Origin: JANRIZ01 sp033764445
GTDB lineage: Bacteria > Verrucomicrobiota > Verrucomicrobiia > JAWXBN01
Reading direction: 5' to 3'
DNA length: 64,000 bases
Assembly: GCA_033764445.1 (NCBI GenBank)
Contig: JANRIZ010000058.1
Span: forward strand, 1 to 64,000
Of this stretch, positions 32,888 through 41,574 are shown piece by piece (positions within the stretch are counted from its first letter, which is position 1; every line of letters starts with the position of its first letter). Both the position numbers and the translations under genes were made by a program. Below the pieces are notes generated by a model that saw only the letters and a list, made by a program, of their open reading frames with translations, made no database searches and was not told the DNA's origin.

Positions 32888-33600
32888 CGGAGGAACCTTT
32901 CCGGTGGCTGGAGGCGATCGCCAACCGTCGTGAATACATCAGGGACCAGCTCTCGGGCGGCACACCTGTTTTTGCCGTGTCGCGTCCGGAGGGCATTTAC
33001 CTCCTGGGTGTGGGCTCGGGCCACAGCAAGGTCTTTGAGATTTATGACCGGCACGGTTTCACCGCGCTGGGCAACCCGGTGGATATTGAAAAAATCCGGC
33101 AGACGGCCATCGAAGCGGCCCACTTGGAGGGTTTCAACCGCTCGGCGGCGGATGTCACCCTCAAGCGTCTGATCAGTTTTTCCCTGGGTCCGGCCCTCAA
33201 AAACAGCTTCGAGCAGATTTTCTCCCCCCCCTTCATCCTCGAGGGGATTTTTGCGGAATTGTCGGGCGCCCCCTCTGAGGATCATCTGGTCCGCATCCGC
33301 TACGACGGGAAATACGAGTTTGTCCCCCAGGGCATCGCCGTGGCGTTCACGGACCCCCCCCGCGAAGCCGAAGCGGTGGGATGGCTCAAAAAAACACTCG
33401 CAGACACGGACTCCCCACGGGAGCTGGCCTCCACCCTTTTGACGGCCTGGAAAACCCTCCGCGAGGGGGGGGCGTTTGACAAGGTCCAGCCGCTCACCGA
33501 CCTCAGGCCGGTCCTGAACGAACGCATCCTCGAATTCGCCCTCCTCGACCGACGCTCCTCTCAAAAGGTCCGTTACCGCCCCCTCGCCCTGGCACTCTGA
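32884..33600 (+). CDS. prcA: 20S proteasome alpha subunit
   Basis: A 238-residue alpha subunit forming the outer rings that gate the core particle. The N-terminal MTEEPFRWLEAIANRREYI and the beta-sandwich GGTPVFAVSRPEGIYLLG are consistent with PrcA, and there is no catalytic Thr. The start overlaps the prcB stop by 4 bp. In actinobacteria the alpha ring binds the Mpa/ARC ATPase through its C-terminal motif; no such ATPase gene lies in the window. The next gene is on the same strand but unrelated. Confidence 0.87.
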   Translation: MTEEPFRWLEAIANRREYIRDQLSGGTPVFAVSRPEGIYLLGVGSGHSKVFEIYDRHGFTALGNPVDIEKIRQTAIEAAHLEGFNRSAADVTLKRLISFSLGPALKNSFEQIFSPPFILEGIFAELSGAPSEDHLVRIRYDGKYEFVPQGIAVAFTDPPREAEAVGWLKKTLADTDSPRELASTLLTAWKTLREGGAFDKVQPLTDLRPVLNERILEFALLDRRSSQKVRYRPLALAL

Positions 33601-33664
33601 GTCCGCACGCCAGTTCCTCCGCGCGGCTTGACCCCACGGGGGGCTTTTGCTACTGACAAACCCC

Positions 33665-36232
33665 ATGTCTGTCAGCGCCCCAGCGGCCCCACTCCTCCCC
33701 GTGAAACCGAATTCAACCCTCGGTCCGCGTGGCCGGGTCATTCCCAGTGCCAAATTCTTTTTCCGGGGCGGACAGAAGTTCTTCCTCAAGGGGGTCACGT
33801 ACGGACCGTTCCAGCCCTCCTCCCCGGGGGTCCATCTGCACGGTCCGGAAAAAACCGCCCAGGACCTGGAATTGATCCGTCAGATGGGGGCCAATGTCCT
33901 CCGTCTGTACCACGTCCCGCCCCGCTGGTTCCTGGACCTCTGCGAACAGTTCGATCTCCAGGCCCTGATCACGATCCCGTGGGAACAACACATCAACTTT
34001 CTCGACAGCCGTGTCACCCGCCTGGAAATCCAGGACAAGATCTCCTCGGGGGTCTCGGCCAACCGCGGGCATCCGGCCATTTTCGGATACATGGTCGGCA
34101 ACGAAATCCCCACGGGCACCATCCGCTGGTACGGTCTGCCCCGTGTCAAGGCCTTCGTCGAAAACCTGCTGGAACTTGCCAAGGAGGCCGACCCGAAGGC
34201 CCTGGTCACGTATGCCAATTTTCCCAGCACGGAATATCTGATCCCCAACAATGTCGATTTCTACTGCTACAACGTGTACCTCGAAAAGCAGGAGGTTTTC
34301 GAACGCTACCTCGCCCGCCTGCACAACATCGCCGAGGACAAACCGCTGATCCTCGGGGAATTCGGCATGGACTCGATCCGCAACAGCCAGGAAAAACAGG
34401 CGGAAACCCTCGACTGGCACATCCGCACGGTCGGCAAAATGGGGCTGGCCGGCACGATTGTGTTTGCCTGGACCGATGACTGGTTCACCGGCAACCACCA
34501 GATCACCGACTGGGCCTTCGGACTGGTGGATGCGCAGCGTCAGCCCAAAAAGGCCTACCACGCGGTCCAGGAATGTTTCATCCGGGGGGCGGACGGACGG
34601 GCGGGGCAGCGGGTGCCCCTGGCCCATTACCCGCGGGTTTCCATCGTGGTCTGCTCCTACAACGGCGCACGGACCCTGCAGGCGTGCATGCAGTCGCTCC
34701 AGGAAATCGATTACCCGGATTTTGAGATCATCCTTGTCGATGACGGCTCGAAGGACGACACCCAGTCGATCCTGCGGGATTTTCCGAACGTCAAAAACAT
34801 CCGCCAGAAAAACATGGGGCTTTCCTACGCCCGCAACGTCGGCTGGCAGGCGGCCTCGGGTGCGATTGTCGCCTACACGGATTCCGACTGCATGGCCGAC
34901 AAGGACTGGCTGTACTATCTGGTGGCCACCCTCCAAAACGGATCCTATGCGGGGGTGGGCGGACCGAACATCTCCCCGCCGGCGCAGGACTGGATCCAGG
35001 CCTGTGTGGCGGCGGCGCCGGGCTCCCCCAGCCACGTGCTGCTGACCGATACGGTCGCCGAACACATTCCCGGATGCAACATGGCCTTCTGGCGCTGGGC
35101 CTTTGATGTGACGCAGGGTTGGGATGTGGAATACCGCAAGGCGGGCGATGACGTGGATTTCTGCTGGCGCCTGCAGCAGGCGGGCTACGAAATCGCCTTC
35201 AGTCCCTCGGCGATTGTCTGGCACCACCGCCGCTTCAGCATCAACGCCTTTTTCAAACAGCAACAGGGTTACGGCGAGGCCGAGTCCCTGCTGCGGTTCA
35301 AACACCTGATCTTTTTCAACCCCAACGGGACTGCCAAGTGGAAGGGCAGTGTGTACGGGCTGCCCCGGTTCGAGCGCTTCCTGCAACAGCCGATCATCTA
35401 CCACGGCGTCTTCGGCATGGGTCTGTTCCAATCCATCTACCCCGCCCCGGAATCCGCCTTTGCCGGGATCTCCAGCAGTCTGGAATGGGTCACCCTGACC
35501 GCGTGCGCGGCGGTGGCGAGTCTGGTTTTCCCCGCTTTCTGGATCATTCCCGTGTTCATGTTCCTGGCGACGGTTTTTACGGGGTTCACCTTCATGGTCC
35601 GGGCCCGGCTCGAACCCCGCTACGATACGCTGCTGGCCCGGCTGCTGGTCTGGTGGCTGGCGATTGTGCAGCCGCTCATGCGCGGATGGAGCCGGTACTT
35701 CACCTGGATCTCCCTCAAACACACCCCCAGCCGCCTGATCGTCACCCATGAGGCGGGCATTCCCCGGTTCCGGTTCGAACGCGAAAACACCCTCTCCTAC
35801 TGGAGCAATGAGGGCATCGAACGCGACCGGTTTCTCTCGGAGGTCACGGCCATTCTCGAACACGAAAACTGGCAGTATTCGCTGGATACGGGATGGACGG
35901 ATTGGGACATCCAGGTCTACGGCAACACCTGGTGGGATTGCCGTCTGCGGTCCATGACCGAAAACCACGGGGGCAACGACCGTCTCAACCGCATCCAACT
36001 GGCCCCGAAAATGACCTCCCTGACCAAGGCGAGCCTGGGCTTGCTGGTGGCCCTGATCATTGTCCTGCATGTCTACCTGAATGCGGACCCCTACCTCCTG
36101 GTTGTCCTTTCCATGATTCTCGGGACGTTCCTGCTCTTCTGGGCGGTGCGGCTGCGCAATCGTCTGGGCGAAATCTGCGAACTGGCCGCCCGCCGCTGCC
36201 GCTTCGTCCGCGTCGAGGCGGAGAAAGGCTGA
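33665..36232 (+). CDS. Glycoside hydrolase-glycosyltransferase family 2 fusion
   Basis: An 855-residue fusion, starting at the ATG at 33665 (a TTG at 33647 is also in frame). Residues 40-310 resemble a retaining TIM-barrel glycoside hydrolase: Glu147 in GNEIP and Glu232 in LGEFGM are the likely acid/base and nucleophile. Residues 320-580 are a GT2 domain (RVSIVVCSYNGARTL, VDDGSKDDT, YTDSDC, then PGCNMAFWRWAF and a WHHRRF). Two membrane hairpins follow (about 600-660 and 785-820). Such fused enzymes could build and trim a surface glycan. It lies inside the span between prcA and pafA without an obvious link to protein tagging. Confidence 0.8.
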   Translation: MSVSAPAAPLLPVKPNSTLGPRGRVIPSAKFFFRGGQKFFLKGVTYGPFQPSSPGVHLHGPEKTAQDLELIRQMGANVLRLYHVPPRWFLDLCEQFDLQALITIPWEQHINFLDSRVTRLEIQDKISSGVSANRGHPAIFGYMVGNEIPTGTIRWYGLPRVKAFVENLLELAKEADPKALVTYANFPSTEYLIPNNVDFYCYNVYLEKQEVFERYLARLHNIAEDKPLILGEFGMDSIRNSQEKQAETLDWHIRTVGKMGLAGTIVFAWTDDWFTGNHQITDWAFGLVDAQRQPKKAYHAVQECFIRGADGRAGQRVPLAHYPRVSIVVCSYNGARTLQACMQSLQEIDYPDFEIILVDDGSKDDTQSILRDFPNVKNIRQKNMGLSYARNVGWQAASGAIVAYTDSDCMADKDWLYYLVATLQNGSYAGVGGPNISPPAQDWIQACVAAAPGSPSHVLLTDTVAEHIPGCNMAFWRWAFDVTQGWDVEYRKAGDDVDFCWRLQQAGYEIAFSPSAIVWHHRRFSINAFFKQQQGYGEAESLLRFKHLIFFNPNGTAKWKGSVYGLPRFERFLQQPIIYHGVFGMGLFQSIYPAPESAFAGISSSLEWVTLTACAAVASLVFPAFWIIPVFMFLATVFTGFTFMVRARLEPRYDTLLARLLVWWLAIVQPLMRGWSRYFTWISLKHTPSRLIVTHEAGIPRFRFERENTLSYWSNEGIERDRFLSEVTAILEHENWQYSLDTGWTDWDIQVYGNTWWDCRLRSMTENHGGNDRLNRIQLAPKMTSLTKASLGLLVALIIVLHVYLNADPYLLVVLSMILGTFLLFWAVRLRNRLGEICELAARRCRFVRVEAEKG

Positions 36233-36368
36233 TCCCGGTTTCGGCAGGGGATCGGCATCCATGGAAGTCCCTGGGGGGATGGGGCCGCGGTATTCCGGAC
36301 ATCCCTTCCTCCTGCGGGATTCGCAATTAGACTTTTTTTCCATTGTCCCTATCGTGTCTTCCACCTGC

Positions 36369-37358
36369 ATGACCCCCCTGCTCCTCCACCCCAGCCAGTA
36401 CCCGGAAGCGATCCGCCGGGAACTGCACGATTCATTGCGCTCGGGCACCATCAACCACCGGTTCCATTACGACAGTCCGCGACAGACGCTCCGGTGGCTG
36501 TCCCTCCACGAAAAACATTCCCCCGCCCGGCACGACCGGGGGGTGCAAAAAATTTACCGCACCGCCGCGGCGCATTTTGCGGCGGGGTTCGGGGGCAGGA
36601 ACGTCACGGTCATCAGTCTGGGCTGTGGCGGGGGGCACAAGGACCTCGATGTGCTCCGTGCACTCGGATCCCGCGGAGTGCGGACCACCTATGCCCCGGC
36701 AGATATCAGTGCCGCCATGGTCACCACGGCCCGTGAACACATCCGCCGGGGCTGCCACGCACCATGCGCCCCGGGGCTGGTCGTCTCGCTGACGGCCCTC
36801 GATATGAAAACCCTCACCCAATGGATCCCCTCCCGGCATCCGCGCCTGTTTCTGTGTTTTGGCATCCTCCCGAATTTCCCCCCCCGGGAACTCTTCGGCC
36901 TCTTCCGCACATTGTGCCGTCCGGGGGATGCCCTGATGCTCGGGGCCAATCTCGCCCCCGGGACGGATTTTATGGGCGGCATGCGGCGCATCCTGCCCCA
37001 GTACGACAACCGGGAAATGCGCGAATGGCTGTGCCTCTTCCCCCGCGATCACGGGCTCCCGCTCACCCCCGCAGACATCCGCTTTTCCATCTCGCCCTGC
37101 CCGGCAAAAACCGGCCTCTACCGCATCGACGCCCGGGCCCGGATGACCCGCGGGACGACCCTGACCCTTGACGGGGAAAAATTCCGGTACCCCCGGGGAC
37201 GGATTCTGAACCTTTTCTACTCGTACCGCCACCAGCCTTCCACCCTGGTCACCGGGCTGGTCCGGAGCGGATTCACGCTCCCGAGCACCTTCATCGCCCC
37301 CTCCGGCGAGGAAGGGGTGTGTCTGACCGTCCGATCAAATTCCGTTTTGTCAATCTGA
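36369..37358 (+). CDS. SAM-dependent methyltransferase, EgtD-like
   Basis: A 329-residue class I methyltransferase. Motif I is VISLGCGGGHKDLDVL (about residues 78-93), followed by TYAPADISAAMV, which supplies the acidic adenosine-ribose contact. The layout resembles the histidine-specific methyltransferase group (EgtD-type), including a late FLCFGILPNFPP segment. The acceptor is unknown. The ATG at 36369 is preferred over a longer frame from 36261. The spacer to the previous gene is about 135 bp. Confidence 0.65.
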   Translation: MTPLLLHPSQYPEAIRRELHDSLRSGTINHRFHYDSPRQTLRWLSLHEKHSPARHDRGVQKIYRTAAAHFAAGFGGRNVTVISLGCGGGHKDLDVLRALGSRGVRTTYAPADISAAMVTTAREHIRRGCHAPCAPGLVVSLTALDMKTLTQWIPSRHPRLFLCFGILPNFPPRELFGLFRTLCRPGDALMLGANLAPGTDFMGGMRRILPQYDNREMREWLCLFPRDHGLPLTPADIRFSISPCPAKTGLYRIDARARMTRGTTLTLDGEKFRYPRGRILNLFYSYRHQPSTLVTGLVRSGFTLPSTFIAPSGEEGVCLTVRSNSVLSI

Positions 37359-37399
37359 CCGAATCTGATTAGAACAATCCACCCAACAGGAGACACCCC

Positions 37400-37885
37400 A
37401 TGCCCAGCTTTGACATCGTTTCGGAATGCGACATGCAGGAAATCGACAACGCCCTCAACCAGGCCCGCAAGGAACTGGCCAGCCGATTTGATTTCAAGGA
37501 CGCCAAGGGGGACATCAGCCTGCAGGACAAAAAAATCATCAAACTCAGCGCCATCGACGAGTACAAGACGACGGCCCTGCGGGAAATCGTCCTCACCAAG
37601 CTCGCCAAACGGAATGTCAGCCTCAAGAACATCGAGGAAAAGCCGATTCAGAACTCCCTCGGACATGCCTCCTGCGAACTGCACATCAAGGAGGGGATCG
37701 AACACGGCAAGGCCAAGGAAATCAACGAGGCGATCAAGGGTCTCAAACTCAAGGTGACCGCCAAAAACCAGGACCAGCAGATCCGTGTCGAGGGCAAAAA
37801 CCGTGACGATCTTCAGGCGGTCATGGGCCTGCTCAGACAGAAGGACTTTGGCATCGCGCTGCTCTTCAAAAATTTCCGGGATTGA
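37400..37885 (+). CDS. yajQ: YajQ-family cyclic-di-GMP-binding protein
   Basis: A 161-residue protein of the YajQ family, which binds nucleotides and in some bacteria is a c-di-GMP effector. The start MPSFDIVSECDMQEIDNALNQA and the end QEDLQAVMGLLRQKDFG-type tail (here NRDDLQAVMGLLRQKDFGIA) are characteristic; length matches E. coli YajQ. It is convergent with the minus-strand secreted protein gene 24 bp downstream. Confidence 0.93.
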   Translation: MPSFDIVSECDMQEIDNALNQARKELASRFDFKDAKGDISLQDKKIIKLSAIDEYKTTALREIVLTKLAKRNVSLKNIEEKPIQNSLGHASCELHIKEGIEHGKAKEINEAIKGLKLKVTAKNQDQQIRVEGKNRDDLQAVMGLLRQKDFGIALLFKNFRD

Positions 37886-37909
37886 AAGCCGCGGCGATTC
37901 TCCACCGGA

Positions 37910-38419
37910 TCAGGCCTCCGACGCCTTTTTCTTCTCCTCCGCGGCCTTGATTTTTTTCACATACCGGGAAATGTCCTCGTACAGCTTCATCACATTGACC
38001 TGTTTCTTTTTCTGCCCCATGCGCTTGGAAATCATTGTCAGCGCATTAAACTGATAGTTGGTCCCCTCCAGGCGGAGCGTCGGGTCCGTGCCATACTGGT
38101 CCCGGACCATCACCCACTTCAGACCCAGTTCATTGGCCAGAATGTCCCCAAAGACCACCCCCAACGCCTGCTGGTTGAGTTTGTTGCCTTCGACAAACAC
38201 CTTGTCATTGATCATGGTCTGGATGATGTAAAGATCGGACTTGGTCCCGCTGAATTTTTTGATGCCATACCTGTCCTCGGCCGTCTTGTACACCCGCAGG
38301 CGCTGGGCCTCGAGTTCCTCCTGATCCGCCGGTTTGAGCGGCCAGAATTCGCTCGGACCGGCCAGCAGGGCCGTGTTTGCCATCAGAACCGTGGAGAGGA
38401 GCAGAAGAAGGTGTTTCAT
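37910..38419 (-). CDS. Secreted protein of unknown function
   Basis: A 169-residue protein with a signal peptide (MKHLLLLLSTVLMANTALLAG) and a charged, helical body (EFWPLKPADQEELEAQRL, ISRYVKKIKAAEEKKKASEA at the end). I recognise no family. The start at 38419 is chosen because it gives the signal peptide. It lies 8 bp downstream of the CDGSH protein gene on the same strand, so the two are likely co-transcribed. Confidence 0.7.
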   Translation of the reverse strand: MKHLLLLLSTVLMANTALLAGPSEFWPLKPADQEELEAQRLRVYKTAEDRYGIKKFSGTKSDLYIIQTMINDKVFVEGNKLNQQALGVVFGDILANELGLKWVMVRDQYGTDPTLRLEGTNYQFNALTMISKRMGQKKKQVNVMKLYEDISRYVKKIKAAEEKKKASEA

Positions 38420-38427
38420 GGAAGTGC

Positions 38428-38664
38428 TCAGATTTTGCTGTGGGTTCCGTCGCAAAATGCGCCGTTCTTGGAGTGTTTGCATCCGCACCAATAGACCTTT
38501 TGATCCATGGCAATTTCCACCTTGGTCGGACCGAAATCAGTCCCCTTGTGGGATCCGTCGCAAAAGGGCTGCGCCTTGGAAAGCCCGCACGCACACCACC
38601 AATAGGTGCCGGCTTTCACGTCCTGGGCGATGGGGGACTTCTGGGCAATATGGGGTTCGGACAT
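38428..38664 (-). CDS. Double CDGSH-type iron-sulfur protein
   Basis: A 78-residue protein with two tandem CDGSH motifs: WWCACGLSKAQPFCDGSHKG and WCGCKHSKNGAFCDGTHSK. Each supplies three Cys and one His for a 2Fe-2S cluster, so one chain can hold two clusters without dimerisation. Such small proteins are common in bacteria and are thought to act in redox or iron-sulfur handling. The gene is followed closely by that of the secreted protein. Confidence 0.9.
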   Translation of the reverse strand: MSEPHIAQKSPIAQDVKAGTYWWCACGLSKAQPFCDGSHKGTDFGPTKVEIAMDQKVYWCGCKHSKNGAFCDGTHSKI

Positions 38665-38770
38665 AAAGTAAGGGCTCCGTTTTTCCGCAAACTACCATAA
38701 TAACACGGATATTTGCCACTGTTTTTTTGGAATATCAGCACCGGGATGCTGGCAAGGAAGTTTGAATTTC

Positions 38771-38822
38771 CGGGTGCCGATGGTCCGTGCCCTGTCACAG
38801 GTCGCCAAGAACCCGGCACCCG
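38771..38822. repeat. Nested inverted repeat upstream of a glycosyltransferase gene
   Basis: CGGGTGCCG (38771-38779) pairs exactly with CGGCACCCG (38814-38822); inside lies a smaller hairpin CCTG-TCA-CAGG (38791-38801). It sits in the divergent space between the CDGSH gene and the glycosyltransferase gene. No U-tract follows, so it is not an intrinsic terminator; it could be an operator or an mRNA leader structure. Confidence 0.5.
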
Positions 38823-38921
38823 ACCAACCCGCATGCCAGCGGTGGTTTTGAGGGGAAGGGTTGAGGGAAGGGGGTTGACTGTTCCCCGCCGACTGTTTAC
38901 TCCTGAACGCATTCTTTCCAT

Positions 38922-40106
38922 ATGTCGAAAAAACGTGTCATTGTGATGGGTTTCATGGGCAGTTGCCCGATTGCCGGGGTTGTCTGGCAGCATCTCCACT
39001 ATCTGATCGGTCTCAAAGAGCTGGGCCACGAGGTCTACTACATCGAGGACTCCGCCCGCATTCCCTACAACCCCAGCACCTTTGAGGTCACCGAGGATTT
39101 TTCCTATGCGGCGCGGATGCTGGACCGTCTTTTTCAAAAGCACGGGTTGGGAGCGGAAAACTGGGGGTACTGCGCCCGGTACCGTCCGGACTCCCCCACC
39201 GCGGGGCTTGGCCTGGCAAAAATCCGCGAACTCTACAGGACCGCCGATGCCATTTTCAACGTGTGCGGGTCGCAGGAATTCAATGACGATCTGCTCCAGA
39301 GCCGGCGCATTCTGTACATTGAGAGTGACCCCGCCGTCGAACAGATCAAACTGGCCAAAGGCAACGAAAACACCCGTGCCTACCTCTCCCGCCACCAGGC
39401 CCTCTTCAGCTTCGGGGAAAACCTCAACCAGACCGACTGCGGGGTGCCGCGGACGGATTTCAAATGGTACCCCACGCGTCAGCCTGTCGCCACGGCCCTG
39501 TGGCAGCCGCCGGAGCGCCGGGATTTCAATCCCGAAAAGGGGGTCTATACCACCATCGCCAACTGGGCCACGGGGGGGAAAAAGGACATCGAATACAACG
39601 GGGAAACCTATCTGTGGAGCAAAAATCCCGAGTTTCACAGATTCTGCGCCGCCCCCCGTCTCTGCGGCGAACTCTTTGAACTGGCCACGGACATGAAGGA
39701 CGCCACCGAACGCGCCGGGTTCCTCTCCCAAGGCTGGCAATTCACCCTGCCCCACAAGATGAGCGAGGATATCGACCTCTATCAGGAATACATCTGGTCC
39801 TCGAAAGGCGAATTCACCGTCGCCAAGGACCAGTACACGCGCCTGAATACCGGCTGGTTCAGCGACCGCAGTGCCTGCTACCTGGCCGCCGGACGCCCGG
39901 TCATCACCCAGGCCACGGGATTCTCCAAGTTCATCCCCGTGGGCGAGGGTCTCTTTGAATTCCGCACCCTGGAGGAGATCCGCACGGCGGCCGAAAAAAT
40001 CCGTTCCGACTATTCCCGGCATTCCGCGGCGGCCCGGGAACTGGCCCGGGAATACTTTGAGGCCCGCACGGTTGTCGGCAGAATCCTGGACGCGGCGGGG
40101 ATCTGA
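38922..40106 (+). CDS. Putative glycosyltransferase (GT-B-like)
   Basis: A 394-residue protein resembling GT-B glycosyltransferases. The N-terminus (VIVMGFMGSCPIAGVVWQHLHYLIGLKELGHEVYYIED) has the usual Rossmann strand, Gly loop and helix. The C-terminal half contains DRSACYLAAGRPVITQATGF and GEGLFEFRTLEEI, the typical acceptor-side segment. No specific sugar donor can be read off. It ends 46 bp before pafA and is on the same strand, so it may be co-transcribed with the ligase. Confidence 0.7.
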   Translation: MSKKRVIVMGFMGSCPIAGVVWQHLHYLIGLKELGHEVYYIEDSARIPYNPSTFEVTEDFSYAARMLDRLFQKHGLGAENWGYCARYRPDSPTAGLGLAKIRELYRTADAIFNVCGSQEFNDDLLQSRRILYIESDPAVEQIKLAKGNENTRAYLSRHQALFSFGENLNQTDCGVPRTDFKWYPTRQPVATALWQPPERRDFNPEKGVYTTIANWATGGKKDIEYNGETYLWSKNPEFHRFCAAPRLCGELFELATDMKDATERAGFLSQGWQFTLPHKMSEDIDLYQEYIWSSKGEFTVAKDQYTRLNTGWFSDRSACYLAAGRPVITQATGFSKFIPVGEGLFEFRTLEEIRTAAEKIRSDYSRHSAAARELAREYFEARTVVGRILDAAGI

Positions 40107-40152
40107 CACAGGTTTTGTTTGGCATTTGAGCCTCCGGCCCTACATTGGAGGG

Positions 40153-41511
40153 ATGAACCGCCGGATCGTGGGATTGGAAACCGAGTACGGCTGCCTCATC
40201 GAGCCTCCGCTCACCAATGACGAGGTCGTGGCCCAGGTCCGCAACTGGGTCTTTACGGAGGGCGGGTACGGCCTCCTGGACGTGCATGACCGGGGATGGG
40301 ATGAACCCGCCGGCAACGGGGGATTCCTTTTCAACGGGGGCCGCCTGTATCTCGACATGGGCCATGTCGAATACTGCACCCCCGAATGTCTGGATGTCAC
40401 GGATGTCCTCCGCTACGACCAGGCCGGGGACATGATCCTGCTCCGGGCGGTCGAGGCACTCGGGTGGGAGGGACGCGTCAGCTTCATCCGCAACAACATC
40501 GATCACTACACCGGGGCCACCTTCGGATGCCACGAAAATTACTCCCTCCGGCGGGATGCGGAACTGGATGACGCAGGCATTGCCTCCCTCCTGGCATTCC
40601 TGACACTGCGCACGCTTCTGACCGGTTCCGGGCGCGTGGGGTCTCTCCCGGCGCTCAAGCCGCCGTTTGAGGATGCCCCGTTTCTCCCGGATTCCCTGTT
40701 CCAGATCAGCCAGCGGGCCGACTACATCCGCAACGATTTTTACGAATGGGTCCAGTTCAACCGCGCCATTGTCAACACCCGGGATGAACCCCTTGCGGAT
40801 CCGCGTTCGTTCCGCCGCCTGCACCTGCTTCATGGGGACAGCAGTGTCCTGCCCGCCACCCTTTTCCTGAAAATCGCCTCCACCCGTCTGGTGCTGGATC
40901 TGATGGAGGCGGGCGAATTGCCGCGGGTGGAATTGAGGGAGGCCGTCGGCACCCTGCGTGCGCTCTCCCGCATCACCACCGGACCCTGGCCGGTGACGCT
41001 GGCCGACGGGCAGCAGCAGGAGGCCCTGGCCCTGCTGCGCCTGTACCACGAAAAGGCGGCGAAACATTTCAGACAGCGGGCCCCTGAAACGGAGGCGGCC
41101 CTGGCCCTCTGGTCCCGCATGATGCAGGCGCTCGAATCCGACAAGCCGGGGGCTTTCGGTCTGCTGGACTGGGTCACAAAGGAAACGCTTCTGAACGCCT
41201 TTTGCACCCAGGAAAACATCCCGTGGGATGATCCGTGGCTCAAATCCCAGGACCTGGAATTCCATCACATCCACCCGCAGCGCAGTCTGGCCCATCCCCT
41301 CGCCGACCGGCAGGGATGCTGGCATGTGACCGGGGTGGAAAAGGCCACCCTCACCCCTCCATCGAATACACGCGCCCATTTGCGAAGCAAAATGATGCGT
41401 GAACTGTGCGGACAGAAAAACCATGTCGTGGACTGGTACAAGGTCGGGACGCGGGGGCAGAAACCGACCCTGCTGCTGGATCCGTTCCAGACGGAACCCG
41501 GTCAGGCATGA
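40153..41511 (+). CDS. pafA: PafA homologue: UBact ligase
   Basis: A 452-residue Dop/PafA-family enzyme. PafA attaches the C-terminal Glu of Pup to substrate lysines using ATP. It lacks the Dop loop seen in the gene at 30295 and carries NGGRLYLDMGHVEY (61-74), with Asp68 at the place of the ligase's catalytic base. Other motifs are GLETEYG (7-13), a DHYTGATFGCHENY block near 120-135 and INTRDEP near 215. The start at 40153 (MNRRIVGLETEYG) is clear; a longer frame from 39871 overlaps the upstream gene and is rejected. It lies about 6.5 kb from prcA with unrelated genes between. Confidence 0.92.
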   Translation: MNRRIVGLETEYGCLIEPPLTNDEVVAQVRNWVFTEGGYGLLDVHDRGWDEPAGNGGFLFNGGRLYLDMGHVEYCTPECLDVTDVLRYDQAGDMILLRAVEALGWEGRVSFIRNNIDHYTGATFGCHENYSLRRDAELDDAGIASLLAFLTLRTLLTGSGRVGSLPALKPPFEDAPFLPDSLFQISQRADYIRNDFYEWVQFNRAIVNTRDEPLADPRSFRRLHLLHGDSSVLPATLFLKIASTRLVLDLMEAGELPRVELREAVGTLRALSRITTGPWPVTLADGQQQEALALLRLYHEKAAKHFRQRAPETEAALALWSRMMQALESDKPGAFGLLDWVTKETLLNAFCTQENIPWDDPWLKSQDLEFHHIHPQRSLAHPLADRQGCWHVTGVEKATLTPPSNTRAHLRSKMMRELCGQKNHVVDWYKVGTRGQKPTLLLDPFQTEPGQA

Positions 41512-41574
41512 CACAAATTTGGGTTGAATCCCCCAGGAACGCACGGATATAGTCCCCGCTTCACACCATCACCC

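Noticed and set aside
33713..36454. A 913-codon minus-strand frame across the GH-GT2 gene
   Set aside because: The plus strand encodes the conserved GH and GT2 motifs; the antisense product has none.
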